NCBI GenBank assembly: GCA_021792355.1
Contig: JAJYUV010000004.1
Span: 62,001-126,000 of the forward strand
Direction of reading: 5' to 3'
Origin: Thermoplasmata archaeon
GTDB lineage: Archaea > Thermoplasmatota > Thermoplasmata > Thermoplasmatales > GCA-001856825
DNA: 64,000 bases
A model generated the notes under the pieces. It was not told where the DNA came from. It worked only from the letters and a program-made list of their open reading frames with translations, and ran no database searches. Below, piece after piece: positions 1 to 7,790 of the stretch. Each line of letters starts with the position of its first letter. Positions within the stretch are counted from its first letter, which is position 1. Position numbers and translations under genes: made by a program.

Positions 1-609
1 TCCTCTATAACACTAGCCATTATTACAAGAAGAGATGTCCTTTCTGCCATATTCTGGATTCCAATTTGGATGGGTCTATTTCTTTATGATATTCCGATTA
101 GGAAGGTTTTTAAATCCGTTATAGACATTTTCTTGTTCCTCCTCATCCTTCTGATTTCTGTTGCAGCAATTTATCTGAACCACTTCCTGATTGCACCATA
201 CCTAATCTTCCTTGCAACTTATGCCGGGAGAAACTATCTTTCACTCAGAAGAGTTAATTTTGTGGGTACTGCCCTGGGTATTCTAGCCTATATACTCCTA
301 TTCGTCGTGACTATTGGTATGAATGGTTATTCTTCAGTACTACTAATCATAGCTCTCTTTTTCTATATGATTGGATCAGAATTCACGGTCAGATCGAAGT
401 TGACAAAGAATGGGTGGTTGCTCGTTTACGATGTGTTGCCCCCGCTTCTCTTCGTTTTGAGTCCGGTATTTCTGGTTTTTTTGCTCTCGATCATAAGGAT
501 ACCAGTGGCCTTAAAATCAAAAGGGTTAAAATTAGTAGGAATTACTGAGACGGTACTATTGCTAGCGGTCACCTTAATCGTCTCTTTATTTTATGTCCTC
601 AAATGGTAG
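1..609 (+). CDS. Polytopic membrane protein, 5' end outside window
   Basis: The frame is open from base 1 and stops at TAG (607-609), so the start lies upstream; 202 residues are visible. The first in-window ATG is at 70, but the residues before it continue smoothly and include a hydrophobic stretch (residues about 15-28), so 70 is not a convincing start. The visible part consists of about six hydrophobic segments separated by short loops with a few Arg/Lys, ending a few residues after the last segment (...YVLKW). No soluble domain or catalytic motif is visible. It could be the membrane part of a transporter or of a larger enzyme whose soluble domain is outside the window. I do not recognise a family. 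It is transcribed towards the minus-strand gene at 663-1109. Confidence 0.6.
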   Translation, partial: SSITLAIITRRDVLSAIFWIPIWMGLFLYDIPIRKVFKSVIDIFLFLLILLISVAAIYLNHFLIAPYLIFLATYAGRNYLSLRRVNFVGTALGILAYILLFVVTIGMNGYSSVLLIIALFFYMIGSEFTVRSKLTKNGWLLVYDVLPPLLFVLSPVFLVFLLSIIRIPVALKSKGLKLVGITETVLLLAVTLIVSLFYVLKW

Positions 610-662
610 AAAAATAGACTAAACTAGCTAAGGAGGAAAAAATAACTGAAGTTTTAAAGTTT

Positions 663-1109
663 CTAATGTTTCTTTGTGGTGGACTTCTGATGTTCCTGCT
701 TAAACTTCCAGTCAAGGTTAGGTCGCCACACTTCCTTTCGCCACTGTTTTTGTCTGTTCGCGAGCCAGACAGCGTTTTCCCATAATGACTCGTCCATTTC
801 CTTCCTCATTCCCGAAACGATCTTTTCTAGTCTTGGCCATATGAATCCGATACCACTCATATCAAAGTAGAGGTCTTCGCTAAGAAGTCCCTGGGAAACT
901 AAGACTCCTGCCAGTTCAAAAGATGAAATTATTCTGCTGAAGTGATTTTCACCAGCACTGCCATTCGGATACTTCTTTTGAAATTCTTTATAGTCCTTTG
1001 CTGAAAACCCTTTTGAGAACCAGTTCATTGCTTCTACCATTTGGGGGGTGTCTGTGAACTGCATCAGTTTCAATAGCAGGTCAGCGTCTTCCTTTGTCGT
1101 TTTCATCAC
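663..1109 (-). CDS. Small conserved helical protein of unknown function (DUF4760-like)
   Basis: A 148-residue acidic/basic mixed protein, predicted mostly helical and soluble, with no signal peptide or membrane segment. A central pattern (HFSRIISSFELAGVL followed by GLLSEDL and a Trp/Arg-rich helix near residues 90-120) recalls DUF4760-type proteins, but this is a weak resemblance. The start is GTG at 1109 or ATG at 1106; a very strong SD, AAGGAGG (about 1118-1124 on the minus strand), precedes it by 8-11 bases, which makes this a real translated gene. The gene is monocistronic and convergent with the membrane gene on its 3' side. No function is proposed. Confidence 0.7.
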   Translation of the reverse strand: MMKTTKEDADLLLKLMQFTDTPQMVEAMNWFSKGFSAKDYKEFQKKYPNGSAGENHFSRIISSFELAGVLVSQGLLSEDLYFDMSGIGFIWPRLEKIVSGMRKEMDESLWENAVWLANRQKQWRKEVWRPNLDWKFKQEHQKSTTKKH

Positions 1110-1591
1110 TGGATCAACCTCCTTGAGTCTCTATCCGAAGCGGGTCGGAAATAATGGTCATTTTGCATAAATCCATTGCTTTAATCCCTATAAAAAATTT
1201 GTGGGGATACCATCGCTAAAATATAGCGTTTTGATCAACAAAACTTTGTTAAGAAGCAAGTGAATTAATTTCAAACATTTGAAATCAGTTTAAGCTACCT
1301 GTTAAGGGAATATTTGTTCTATTTTCTCCTGAACAAAGGTTCACCACTTAAAGCATACAACAGCGCTCGAGAGTGCAAGTGATCTTATTTAGTAGACCCC
1401 GCCAATCAGATCTATGGGTACGTATTTTTTTTAGCAGGAAGTATCTAACTACTGCAGAAGGGACGGATCAGGGGTACATCTTCCAAACGGGTATCGTATC
1501 CAATCGTGTCGATTTAGAAACGTAAACTGCAAGAAATTACTCCCCTCATGGAGAAATGGCAAAAGAATGCTCAATTTTGAATTGAATCCCT
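1110..1591. other. Gene-free stretch with three adjacent palindromes
   Basis: A 482-base gap lies between the start of the small protein gene (663-1109) and the end of the ETF gene (1592-3325), both on the minus strand. Besides the SD and an AT-rich promoter-like segment near 1165-1195 (read on the minus strand), it holds three perfect short dyads within 72 bases: CGCTA/TAGCG at 1214-1228, AACAAA/TTTGTT at 1237-1250 and ATTTCAAA/TTTGAAAT at 1268-1285. I see no convincing ORF in it. Confidence 0.5.
1214..1285. repeat. Cluster of three short inverted repeats
   Basis: Three perfect dyads follow each other: CGCTA-5 bases-TAGCG (1214-1228), AACAAA-2-TTTGTT (1237-1250) and ATTTCAAA-2-TTTGAAAT (1268-1285). 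The third is 8+8 with a two-base centre, the type of symmetry expected of a dimeric repressor site. They lie 105-176 bases upstream of the small minus-strand gene. A role as operators is inference. Confidence 0.35.
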
Positions 1592-3325
1592 CTAGGAAGA
1601 AGCGGTCCGTTCAAGGTGCGATATCATTCCGTCAAGGAATTTATTCGCGTCCATAATTATACCGTAGTCAGAAAAATTGAAGATCGGAGCCTTAGGATCA
1701 ATGTTAACTGCAATTATTTTCTTGCAGTACCTCAGGCCAACGACATGGTTGGTCGTACCGGATACCCCTATCGCTATGTAGACTTCAGGTGATATAGAAT
1801 AGCCAGTTAGTCCTATCTGCTGTTGCCTGGGGATAAGTCCCATATCAACTACGGGTCTCGATGCTCCTACTGAGGAGGATGTGAGATCGGCAAGTCTCAA
1901 TACCTTATCAATCACGCCCTTCTCAGATGCTCCTCTTCCAACTCCAAGCACGATCCTGCTAGAACGAAGAGGACGGAATGATTCTGGAACCTTAGAAAAA
2001 GACGTTATTACTTCTCGAACTTCAGACTCAACTTGCAGTTCTTTTACCGGGAATGGTTCGTCCATAAGCGCTACTTTAAACATACCTGGTCTAACGGTTG
2101 ACATTTCTGGCTTCGTCTTTGAGTATATCGATGCTATGATCAATCCTCCAAACGACGGCTTGAATTGTATAAGTTTTCCATCTCTTATCTCCAGATCTAC
2201 GCAATCGGCGGTTAGTCCGAGATGCATTTTCCCAGCAATCATTCCTGCCAGTTCTCTACCCCTAGTAGTAGATGGGAATATGACATATCTTGGATGGTTT
2301 TTGTCCATAAAGTCCACAACGCCCTTAAGATTCGCAAAGAAGTCAGAAGAGTTAATGTGATAATAAAAAGCAGTTGGCATACCCTTCAGGCTCGAAGGGT
2401 TCACATTTCCTATCATCACCGGATTAAGATCGTGGGATTCTGCCAACAACGCTATTTTGGACGCTATCTCGATCGCAATGATCGGGTCGTCTAAAGCAAC
2501 CCCCAATATAGTCTCCCTTTCCGGCACAAATTCTAGTTTTCTTATCTTCAACGCCTCGTCCGTTGAAACTCGACTCTCAGCGAGGAGAGTTGCAACTTTC
2601 TTGAATATCTCTGGGTCAGATTCCAAAAATTCACAGTGCCTTTGGCTATCCGAGTTCCTAGTCCCAAAGACTACTGTTGGGCTCATCTCCTCCCCGGTTA
2701 ATTTTATTTTCAGTTGTGAAGAGTCAACTCTAATGATTGCATCAGAAAAATCTGGAACTCCGCTTTTTATAGGCCTAGCTTTGTTTATCTTTTCGCTGAC
2801 AGAGAATAAAGCAGGAAGAGTCACCCTCATATTGAACAGTCCAAGTTCATTTTCGTGTTCTATTCTAGCCTCATTTCCTTCAAGCTCTATCTTGGAGATA
2901 CTAGATTTGAAGTTGTATGAAAGATTGACTGCTATTTCCGGAGGAACCTGAGACGTCTCCCCATCCAAAGAATACTTGCCCGTAAGAATGATGTCAGGTC
3001 TTATGCTAGATGCGAATTTTGACAGGATTATTGATGTAGCAAGAGTATCGGACCCACCAAATCTCTTATCGGTAATTAAGTAACCTTGGTCTATTCCCAT
3101 TTTCATTGCTTCATTCACTACCGCTGATGCCGATGGAGGCCCCATAGAGGCAACTATAGTTTCAACCCCATATTTTTCTTTGAGTCTCAATGCTTCCTCA
3201 ACAGCTTTCTTGTCGAAAGAATTCATCATCAGTGGCACCCCTTCCCTGACGATCCTGTTTGTCTTCGGGTCAAAACCTATGCTATTTACATCCGGAACTT
3301 GTTTTATGAATGTCAGTACTTTCAT
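1592..3325 (-). CDS. Electron transfer flavoprotein, beta-alpha fusion
   Basis: A 577-residue fusion of both ETF subunits. Residues about 1-250 are EtfB-like (KVLTFIKQVPD start, the GGSDTLATS segment near residue 90, then the GKYSLDGETSQVPP loop). Residues about 265-577 are EtfA-like, ending in the FAD-binding domain: ASRPVVDMGLIPRQQQIGLTG, PEVYIAIGVSG, NIDPKAPIF and FSDYGI. ETFs pass electrons from acyl-CoA or other flavoprotein dehydrogenases to the quinone pool through ETF-quinone oxidoreductase, which is not in this window. Fused ETFs are known in Thermoplasmata and Sulfolobales. The ATG at 3325 follows an AT-rich TATA-like box centred near 3347-3350, so the mRNA is probably leaderless. 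It is divergent from the CDGSH gene. Confidence 0.93.
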   Translation of the reverse strand: MKVLTFIKQVPDVNSIGFDPKTNRIVREGVPLMMNSFDKKAVEEALRLKEKYGVETIVASMGPPSASAVVNEAMKMGIDQGYLITDKRFGGSDTLATSIILSKFASSIRPDIILTGKYSLDGETSQVPPEIAVNLSYNFKSSISKIELEGNEARIEHENELGLFNMRVTLPALFSVSEKINKARPIKSGVPDFSDAIIRVDSSQLKIKLTGEEMSPTVVFGTRNSDSQRHCEFLESDPEIFKKVATLLAESRVSTDEALKIRKLEFVPERETILGVALDDPIIAIEIASKIALLAESHDLNPVMIGNVNPSSLKGMPTAFYYHINSSDFFANLKGVVDFMDKNHPRYVIFPSTTRGRELAGMIAGKMHLGLTADCVDLEIRDGKLIQFKPSFGGLIIASIYSKTKPEMSTVRPGMFKVALMDEPFPVKELQVESEVREVITSFSKVPESFRPLRSSRIVLGVGRGASEKGVIDKVLRLADLTSSSVGASRPVVDMGLIPRQQQIGLTGYSISPEVYIAIGVSGTTNHVVGLRYCKKIIAVNIDPKAPIFNFSDYGIIMDANKFLDGMISHLERTASS

Positions 3326-3536
3326 TGTCCAAAAAACCTGAATTCTTATTTATTGATTTGGTAGCAGGGTCTGTGTCTGTAAACTTGGGTTTAACAAATG
3401 GACTTCAAAGCCATTCTCTATCGTTCTTATGTTAGAAACTAATTAGAGGTGCTTGAATTATCCCAACCACTCTTCTCTCATAATGTAGTAAGAATTAATA
3501 CCAAAATATTTTGTATTGCTGCTCAAATTGATCATT

Positions 3537-3800
3537 ATGAGAATTGTAGTTCATGAGAGAACAGGTCCTTACAAGATAAAGATCAGAGATATTGAAGGTG
3601 CAGAGAGCATAGATCCTAGCTCCAAGCTTCTGGATCTGACAGCAGAGTTCTGCGCTTGTGGTCTGTCCCACAACAAACCGTTCTGTGATGGCAGTCACGA
3701 AAACACAGAGGATGAGGACCTCTCAAGCACATACGTATACAACGAAAATAATGAAAGAATACTCCTCCCGAAGATATACAGGCCAGATGGGAAAATCTGA
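3537..3800 (+). CDS. CDGSH iron-sulfur domain protein
   Basis: An 87-residue protein with one complete CDGSH signature: CACGLSHNKPFCDGSH near residues 46-61, i.e. the C-x-C-x2-S-x3-P-x-C-D-G-S-H spacing that binds a 2Fe-2S cluster through three Cys and one His. The ATG at 3537 is preferred over an upstream in-frame TTG (3516) because a TATA-like AAATATTTT lies about 27-30 bases upstream and the homologous small archaeal proteins begin at this point. CDGSH proteins carry redox-labile clusters; the partner is unknown. It is divergent from the fused ETF, which could be an electron-transfer partner, but this is inference from position only. Confidence 0.85.
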   Translation: MRIVVHERTGPYKIKIRDIEGAESIDPSSKLLDLTAEFCACGLSHNKPFCDGSHENTEDEDLSSTYVYNENNERILLPKIYRPDGKI

Positions 3801-4004
3801 AAGGAAGTATCCTTTAGGCGATATGGGCACTCCACCTTATCGTCCGATAAGGTTTACCGTTCTGGCAAACGTGTCATCATTGTGGAAAGTTATCTAGAAC
3901 AAAGACGGACATTTTGAAATTGTTCAGAATGGACGTTATTTCAACAAAATTACCTTTCAGGAAATATCTGGACAGATTAGGTGCGCTTAATAATCAAAAA
4001 TGTA

Positions 4005-4011
4005 TTTATAT
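4005..4011 (+). promoter_or_regulatory. TATA box of the 4034 operon
   Basis: TTTATAT centred at 4008, 26 bases before the ATG at 4034. This spacing is that of an archaeal TATA box to its transcription start, so it supports a leaderless transcript and decides the start codon of the downstream gene. Confidence 0.6.
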
Positions 4012-4033
4012 GAGTGAAACAATTTTTATGAAC

Positions 4034-5173
4034 ATGACTGTTTTTTTGGTACTAGGCGGAGCTGGAGATATGGGATCCGCGGCAGTCAGAGATTTGGTTT
4101 TTAGTAATGTTGAACGAGTCACGATAGCGGATTTCAATCGTGTTGGCACGAGGAAAATCGTCGAAGAGTTGAAGGGCGGAACTACCGAAGTCGAAGGGGT
4201 ATTTGTAGACGCTAACGACAGGAAGAGTCTTGTGGAATTGATATCCCATTCAGATATAGTCATAAACACGATTGGCCCATTTTACAAGTACGAGAATATG
4301 GTTGTCGGAGCCGCAATGGAAGCTGGAAAAGATTACGTAGATATCTGTGACGACTATGATGCCACCCTAAACGTTGTGGCGAAAGAAGGGGAAATTGCAA
4401 AGGGTAGATCCAGAATTCTTATTGGTATGGGCTGGACACCCGGCATAACAAATGTTCTTGCAAGAGCGGGTTACGACAGTTTAGACAATACAACCGATAT
4501 CAACATTGGCTGGAGCGGGAGTGCAGCGGACGCTTCGGGGATAGCTGTTATTTCACACGTGTTCCACGCTGTTACTGGCGATGTACCTATGTTTCTCGAT
4601 GGAAAGTTGGAATACGTACCTGCTAGACAATTCAAGAAGGAAATTGATTTTCCAGAACCAATCTCTAGATTGGAGACATACTTTGTAGGTCATCCGGAGC
4701 CAATTACAATCCCGAAGTTTCTGAAAGGCGTTAACAACGTCACTCTAAGGGGGGCCCTCGTGCCAGAATGGCAGAATCACCTGGTAAGTCAATTCGCTGA
4801 TGTTGGTCTAACTGAGGACAAAACAGTCAAAGTTGGGAATGTAGAAGTTACATCGAGAGACTTCCTAGCTTCTTTCGTTCACCAGACCATGGAGCAATTC
4901 AAGAGCGGGGGAGTTGAGGTATCAGGTTTCTGGGTAGAAATCATAGGCAAAAAGGATGGAAGGAAAACTACCATTGAGTACAGTGGAGCTGACAGGATGC
5001 AAAAACTGACAGGCTGGTCAGCCAGTATAGGAGCACAGGAGATATCAAAGAACAAGAATCTAAAACCAGGTTTGTATGCACCTGAAGGTGCAATCAATCC
5101 CGAGTCGTTCATCAGAGAACTGAAGAAGAGGAATGTGACTGTCAAGAAGATCGTTAGGGTGGAAGAGGACTAG
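4034..5173 (+). CDS. Saccharopine dehydrogenase-like NAD(P)-dependent oxidoreductase
   Basis: A 379-residue protein that begins directly with a Rossmann strand (MTVFLVLGGAGDMG) carrying the GxGxxG dinucleotide motif. The segments VINTIGPFY, AGKDYVDICDD and GMGWTPGITNVLA follow, typical of the saccharopine dehydrogenase / LysX-like oxidoreductase superfamily. An open frame runs back to 3914, but the TATA box at 4005-4011 places transcription start at this ATG. The family acts on amino-acid or lipid-linked substrates. Here three SCP2-like genes and an APC permease follow closely, so a role in lipid or amino-acid metabolism is possible; classical lysine biosynthesis is not indicated by the neighbours. 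Substrate unknown. Confidence 0.8.
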   Translation: MTVFLVLGGAGDMGSAAVRDLVFSNVERVTIADFNRVGTRKIVEELKGGTTEVEGVFVDANDRKSLVELISHSDIVINTIGPFYKYENMVVGAAMEAGKDYVDICDDYDATLNVVAKEGEIAKGRSRILIGMGWTPGITNVLARAGYDSLDNTTDINIGWSGSAADASGIAVISHVFHAVTGDVPMFLDGKLEYVPARQFKKEIDFPEPISRLETYFVGHPEPITIPKFLKGVNNVTLRGALVPEWQNHLVSQFADVGLTEDKTVKVGNVEVTSRDFLASFVHQTMEQFKSGGVEVSGFWVEIIGKKDGRKTTIEYSGADRMQKLTGWSASIGAQEISKNKNLKPGLYAPEGAINPESFIRELKKRNVTVKKIVRVEED

Positions 5174-5199
5174 TGGTCGATTGGGGTTGTGAGTAAACT

Positions 5200-5658
5200 G
5201 TGCTAAGTTTTGGAACGCAAGAATTTTTTGACTCGCTGAAGCAGGTCTTGAATCAAGACCACAGGTTTAGGGAGCTTGGGAAGGGAAGTTACGATGCACG
5301 TGAACTGATAGAGATGAAGGACCTTGGCATAGGAATATGGCAAGAAACGGTGGACGGAGAAATAGTCGAATTCAAGTTGATCAAGAAGAACGAAGTAAAG
5401 GACTACGAATCCAAAGCAGAACTAGTCTACTTCATAGAATCGTACGATTCGATGGTCAAAATAAGCACTGGCCAGGAGAGTTTCGTGGAACTCGTAATAA
5501 GTGATGAAATAGTATTCAGAGGATCGATGAAGAAGGTGATGAGCATTCAGGCACCTTCCGAGAGGATGGAGACTATTCTCCGGGATTCTACCAAGAAGAT
5601 AATCATCCCGACCAAAATTCAATATCAGAAGTGGTTGAGCGAGAGAGGTTACCTATGA
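5200..5658 (+). CDS. SCP2-like lipid-binding domain protein 1
   Basis: A 152-residue soluble protein starting at GTG, 26 bases after the preceding stop. The alpha/beta pattern ending in a strand-helix unit (ELVISDEIVFRGSMKKVMS) is that of SCP2/sterol-carrier domains, in which a final strand with a Gly is followed by an amphipathic helix. Family assignment is weaker than for the next gene. Its last codons overlap the ATG of the next gene (ATGA), so the two are translationally coupled. It probably binds a hydrophobic ligand; no catalytic motif is visible. Confidence 0.6.
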   Translation: MLSFGTQEFFDSLKQVLNQDHRFRELGKGSYDARELIEMKDLGIGIWQETVDGEIVEFKLIKKNEVKDYESKAELVYFIESYDSMVKISTGQESFVELVISDEIVFRGSMKKVMSIQAPSERMETILRDSTKKIIIPTKIQYQKWLSERGYL

Positions 5659-6068
5659 AACAAGTGATGTTTTCAAACGCGTGGTTCGAAAGGTACAAGG
5701 AGTGCATAAATTCCAATACAAACTACGAGAAATACGCTGCAGAATGGGAGGGTGACATTATTCTTTCAATTAAAGGTGACGAAAAATCTCAATACTTTCG
5801 TAGTGGGGAACTCAAGAACGTAAGACTTGAGTTGTACCACGGCAAGTGCAACTCCATAAGTTTTCCAGTTTCTGCCAGTATAAAAGAGGTACCGTACCTG
5901 CTTGAAGGGAAGGCAACAACATGGGAGAACATACTTTCCGGAAAGGCAGACGTGGTTACTTCCATGCTGAAAGGTGAAATTACAGTCACAGGAGATATAC
6001 GAAAACTGATGAAATATGTCAATGCTGCCCAAGAGTTAGTAAAGTCAGCATGGAGAATCGATCAATAG
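5655..6068 (+). CDS. SCP2-like lipid-binding domain protein 2
   Basis: 137 residues from the ATG at 5655, which overlaps the previous stop in an ATGA and has a GAGAGAGG SD upstream; this start is preferred over the in-frame GTG at 5631. The C-terminal half has the clearest SCP2 pattern of the three: WENILSGKADVVTSMLKGEITVTGD followed by a helix (residues about 100-125), matching the usual ...L.G.....L..GKL.I.GD... arrangement. Predicted cytosolic. It is the middle of three consecutive paralogue-like genes. The ligand could be a lipid, an acyl-CoA or an isoprenoid intermediate; none can be chosen from sequence. Confidence 0.7.
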   Translation: MKQVMFSNAWFERYKECINSNTNYEKYAAEWEGDIILSIKGDEKSQYFRSGELKNVRLELYHGKCNSISFPVSASIKEVPYLLEGKATTWENILSGKADVVTSMLKGEITVTGDIRKLMKYVNAAQELVKSAWRIDQ

Positions 6069-6079
6069 GTGAAAGGAAG

Positions 6080-6439
6080 ATGAGCGATTATGAATTAGAG
6101 CTCAGAGACGTCCTGAAAGATTTCTCCGAAAAAATCAATGGGAATGAGAGAGTACAGAAGCTCATCAGAAGATGGAGCACGTCAGTCCTTATGTGGAGTA
6201 AGGATCAGCACTTTGGATATGTTTTGGAAGTATCATCAGGGAGGGTATCAGAAATGAGAAAGGCGATGAGCGAGAACGAGGGAAATGTCAAGGTAGTCGG
6301 TTCCACACTCACCTTAGTCAACATGCTGAGAGGGAAGGAAAATATAGCCCATCTGTACATGGATGGTGTTGTTGAAACCTATGGATCAGAAAAGGATCAA
6401 ATAGTCCTGGATGCGGTGGCGAAAATACTATGGTCTTGA
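6080..6439 (+). CDS. SCP2-like lipid-binding domain protein 3
   Basis: 119 residues from the ATG at 6080, chosen because AGGTGA (6067-6072) sits at SD distance; an in-frame ATG at 6050 would overlap the previous gene by 19 bases. The fold pattern (GYVLEVSSGRV, then NVKVVGSTLTLVNMLRGKENIAHLYMDGVVETYG and a final helix) follows the SCP2 layout at lower similarity. The 3' end overlaps the next gene, an APC permease, by 10 bases. All three SCP2-like genes and the oxidoreductase are therefore one transcription unit with the transporter. Confidence 0.6.
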   Translation: MSDYELELRDVLKDFSEKINGNERVQKLIRRWSTSVLMWSKDQHFGYVLEVSSGRVSEMRKAMSENEGNVKVVGSTLTLVNMLRGKENIAHLYMDGVVETYGSEKDQIVLDAVAKILWS

Positions 6440-7746
6440 TCCTAAATCGAAGACTGAAATTCACCAGACTAGTCGCCATAACAATGGGAACTCCTCTAGC
6501 ATCTTCAGTATTCCTGAGCATAACGATCATGGTTCTGATGGTCGGTTCATTGATTGACCTAATCTTGTCGGTCGTTATTTCTACCGCTGTCGTGATACTT
6601 GTCTCCCTGGCATACGGGGAGCTGGTCAGTATCTATCCGTCGGCAGCCGGTAACAGGATATTTCTCAAGAAGCCGATGGGAAATACTCTCGCCCTTTCTT
6701 TGTCTGTCATGTGGGTAGTAATAATCCTTGGTGCGGCAGGCGTTGAAGCTTATATGGCGGGCAACGTACTGAGCTACGTTATAGGATCTCTCCCCCCTTT
6801 CTTTTGGTCTGTCTTGATACTTAGCGTTGTCGTTTTGATAAATATCCTTGGAGTAGAGATCTCTGGAAATTTTCAGATGCTGATAACATTCTTTGTGATT
6901 ATCTCCCTTATTCTTGTTTCTGTTTATTCTATATTTTTTGTGAGGACCTCTTCCCCCGTTGGACTTGGAAGCCTTAACTGGCTGTCGGTATTCTCCGCTA
7001 GTGCTGTATCCATATACTTTTTCATCGGATTCGGCAGGGTGACTACGTTGGGAGAAGAGGCAGTGGATTACAAGAAGGGCATCCCTCGAGCAATGCCTAT
7101 TGGCATTGGTTTTATAGGATTAACCTTCATTCTTGCTTCCGTAGCTATTTTCGAAAGAGTACCCCTTTCTGTCCTTGGAACTACGGTCATTCCCCAGATC
7201 GTCCTTGGCAATTATATACTGGCCGGTACCAGGCTTCCAATCCTGATTGGCATAATCAGCATAGTTATGAGTTTCAGTGCATTCAATGCAGGCATTCTGG
7301 GAACTTCTAGGCTTGTCTACGCCCTGGGAAGAGAGGGGGTATTTCCGAAGTTCTTGGGAAGTATACATCGGAGGTTTCTGACACCTTATGCTTCATTGCT
7401 TTTCCTTTATGTTGTTGTTCTGGCCATAACTGCACTAATTTTCTTTACGAGGAATTACTCTGCAATCGTACTGATAGCAGCTGCTTTTGATTCATTTATG
7501 TATGCGTTCGTGAGCTACAGCGCGCTGTGGCATAAGAGAAAGTTGAAGAAGCAAGATATCCCATTTGATGTCAGAGGGGGAACTGTCATATTCATAATTA
7601 CTACCATAATATTCTCATTGCTTGGCTTGCTCCTTTTGTACACCTCCTCTAAATGGGTCGCAGTGGTAGTGATAGTGGGAACTCTAGTTTTTTCACTCGT
7701 ATATTATTTCTTGTATAGATCCGGGAGACTGAAAATGCAAAAGTGA
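6430..7746 (+). CDS. APC-superfamily amino acid permease
   Basis: A 438-residue protein with about 12 membrane segments. Diagnostic features are the N-terminal helix-break region (TMGTPLASSVFL, residues about 18-29), GEEAVDYKKGIPRA after TM6, and the GTSRLVYALGREGVFPKFLG loop after TM8, all typical of APC transporters. It begins inside the 3' end of the preceding SCP2-like gene. It should import an amino acid or amine by proton- or solute-coupled transport. The link to the upstream oxidoreductase and SCP2 genes suggests that its substrate feeds that pathway; the identity of the substrate cannot be read from the sequence. Confidence 0.88.
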   Translation: MVLILNRRLKFTRLVAITMGTPLASSVFLSITIMVLMVGSLIDLILSVVISTAVVILVSLAYGELVSIYPSAAGNRIFLKKPMGNTLALSLSVMWVVIILGAAGVEAYMAGNVLSYVIGSLPPFFWSVLILSVVVLINILGVEISGNFQMLITFFVIISLILVSVYSIFFVRTSSPVGLGSLNWLSVFSASAVSIYFFIGFGRVTTLGEEAVDYKKGIPRAMPIGIGFIGLTFILASVAIFERVPLSVLGTTVIPQIVLGNYILAGTRLPILIGIISIVMSFSAFNAGILGTSRLVYALGREGVFPKFLGSIHRRFLTPYASLLFLYVVVLAITALIFFTRNYSAIVLIAAAFDSFMYAFVSYSALWHKRKLKKQDIPFDVRGGTVIFIITTIIFSLLGLLLLYTSSKWVAVVVIVGTLVFSLVYYFLYRSGRLKMQK

Positions 7747-7790
7747 ATGGATCCAGGAACTCAAGTCTTCGGAGAACAGTTGGATCTGCT

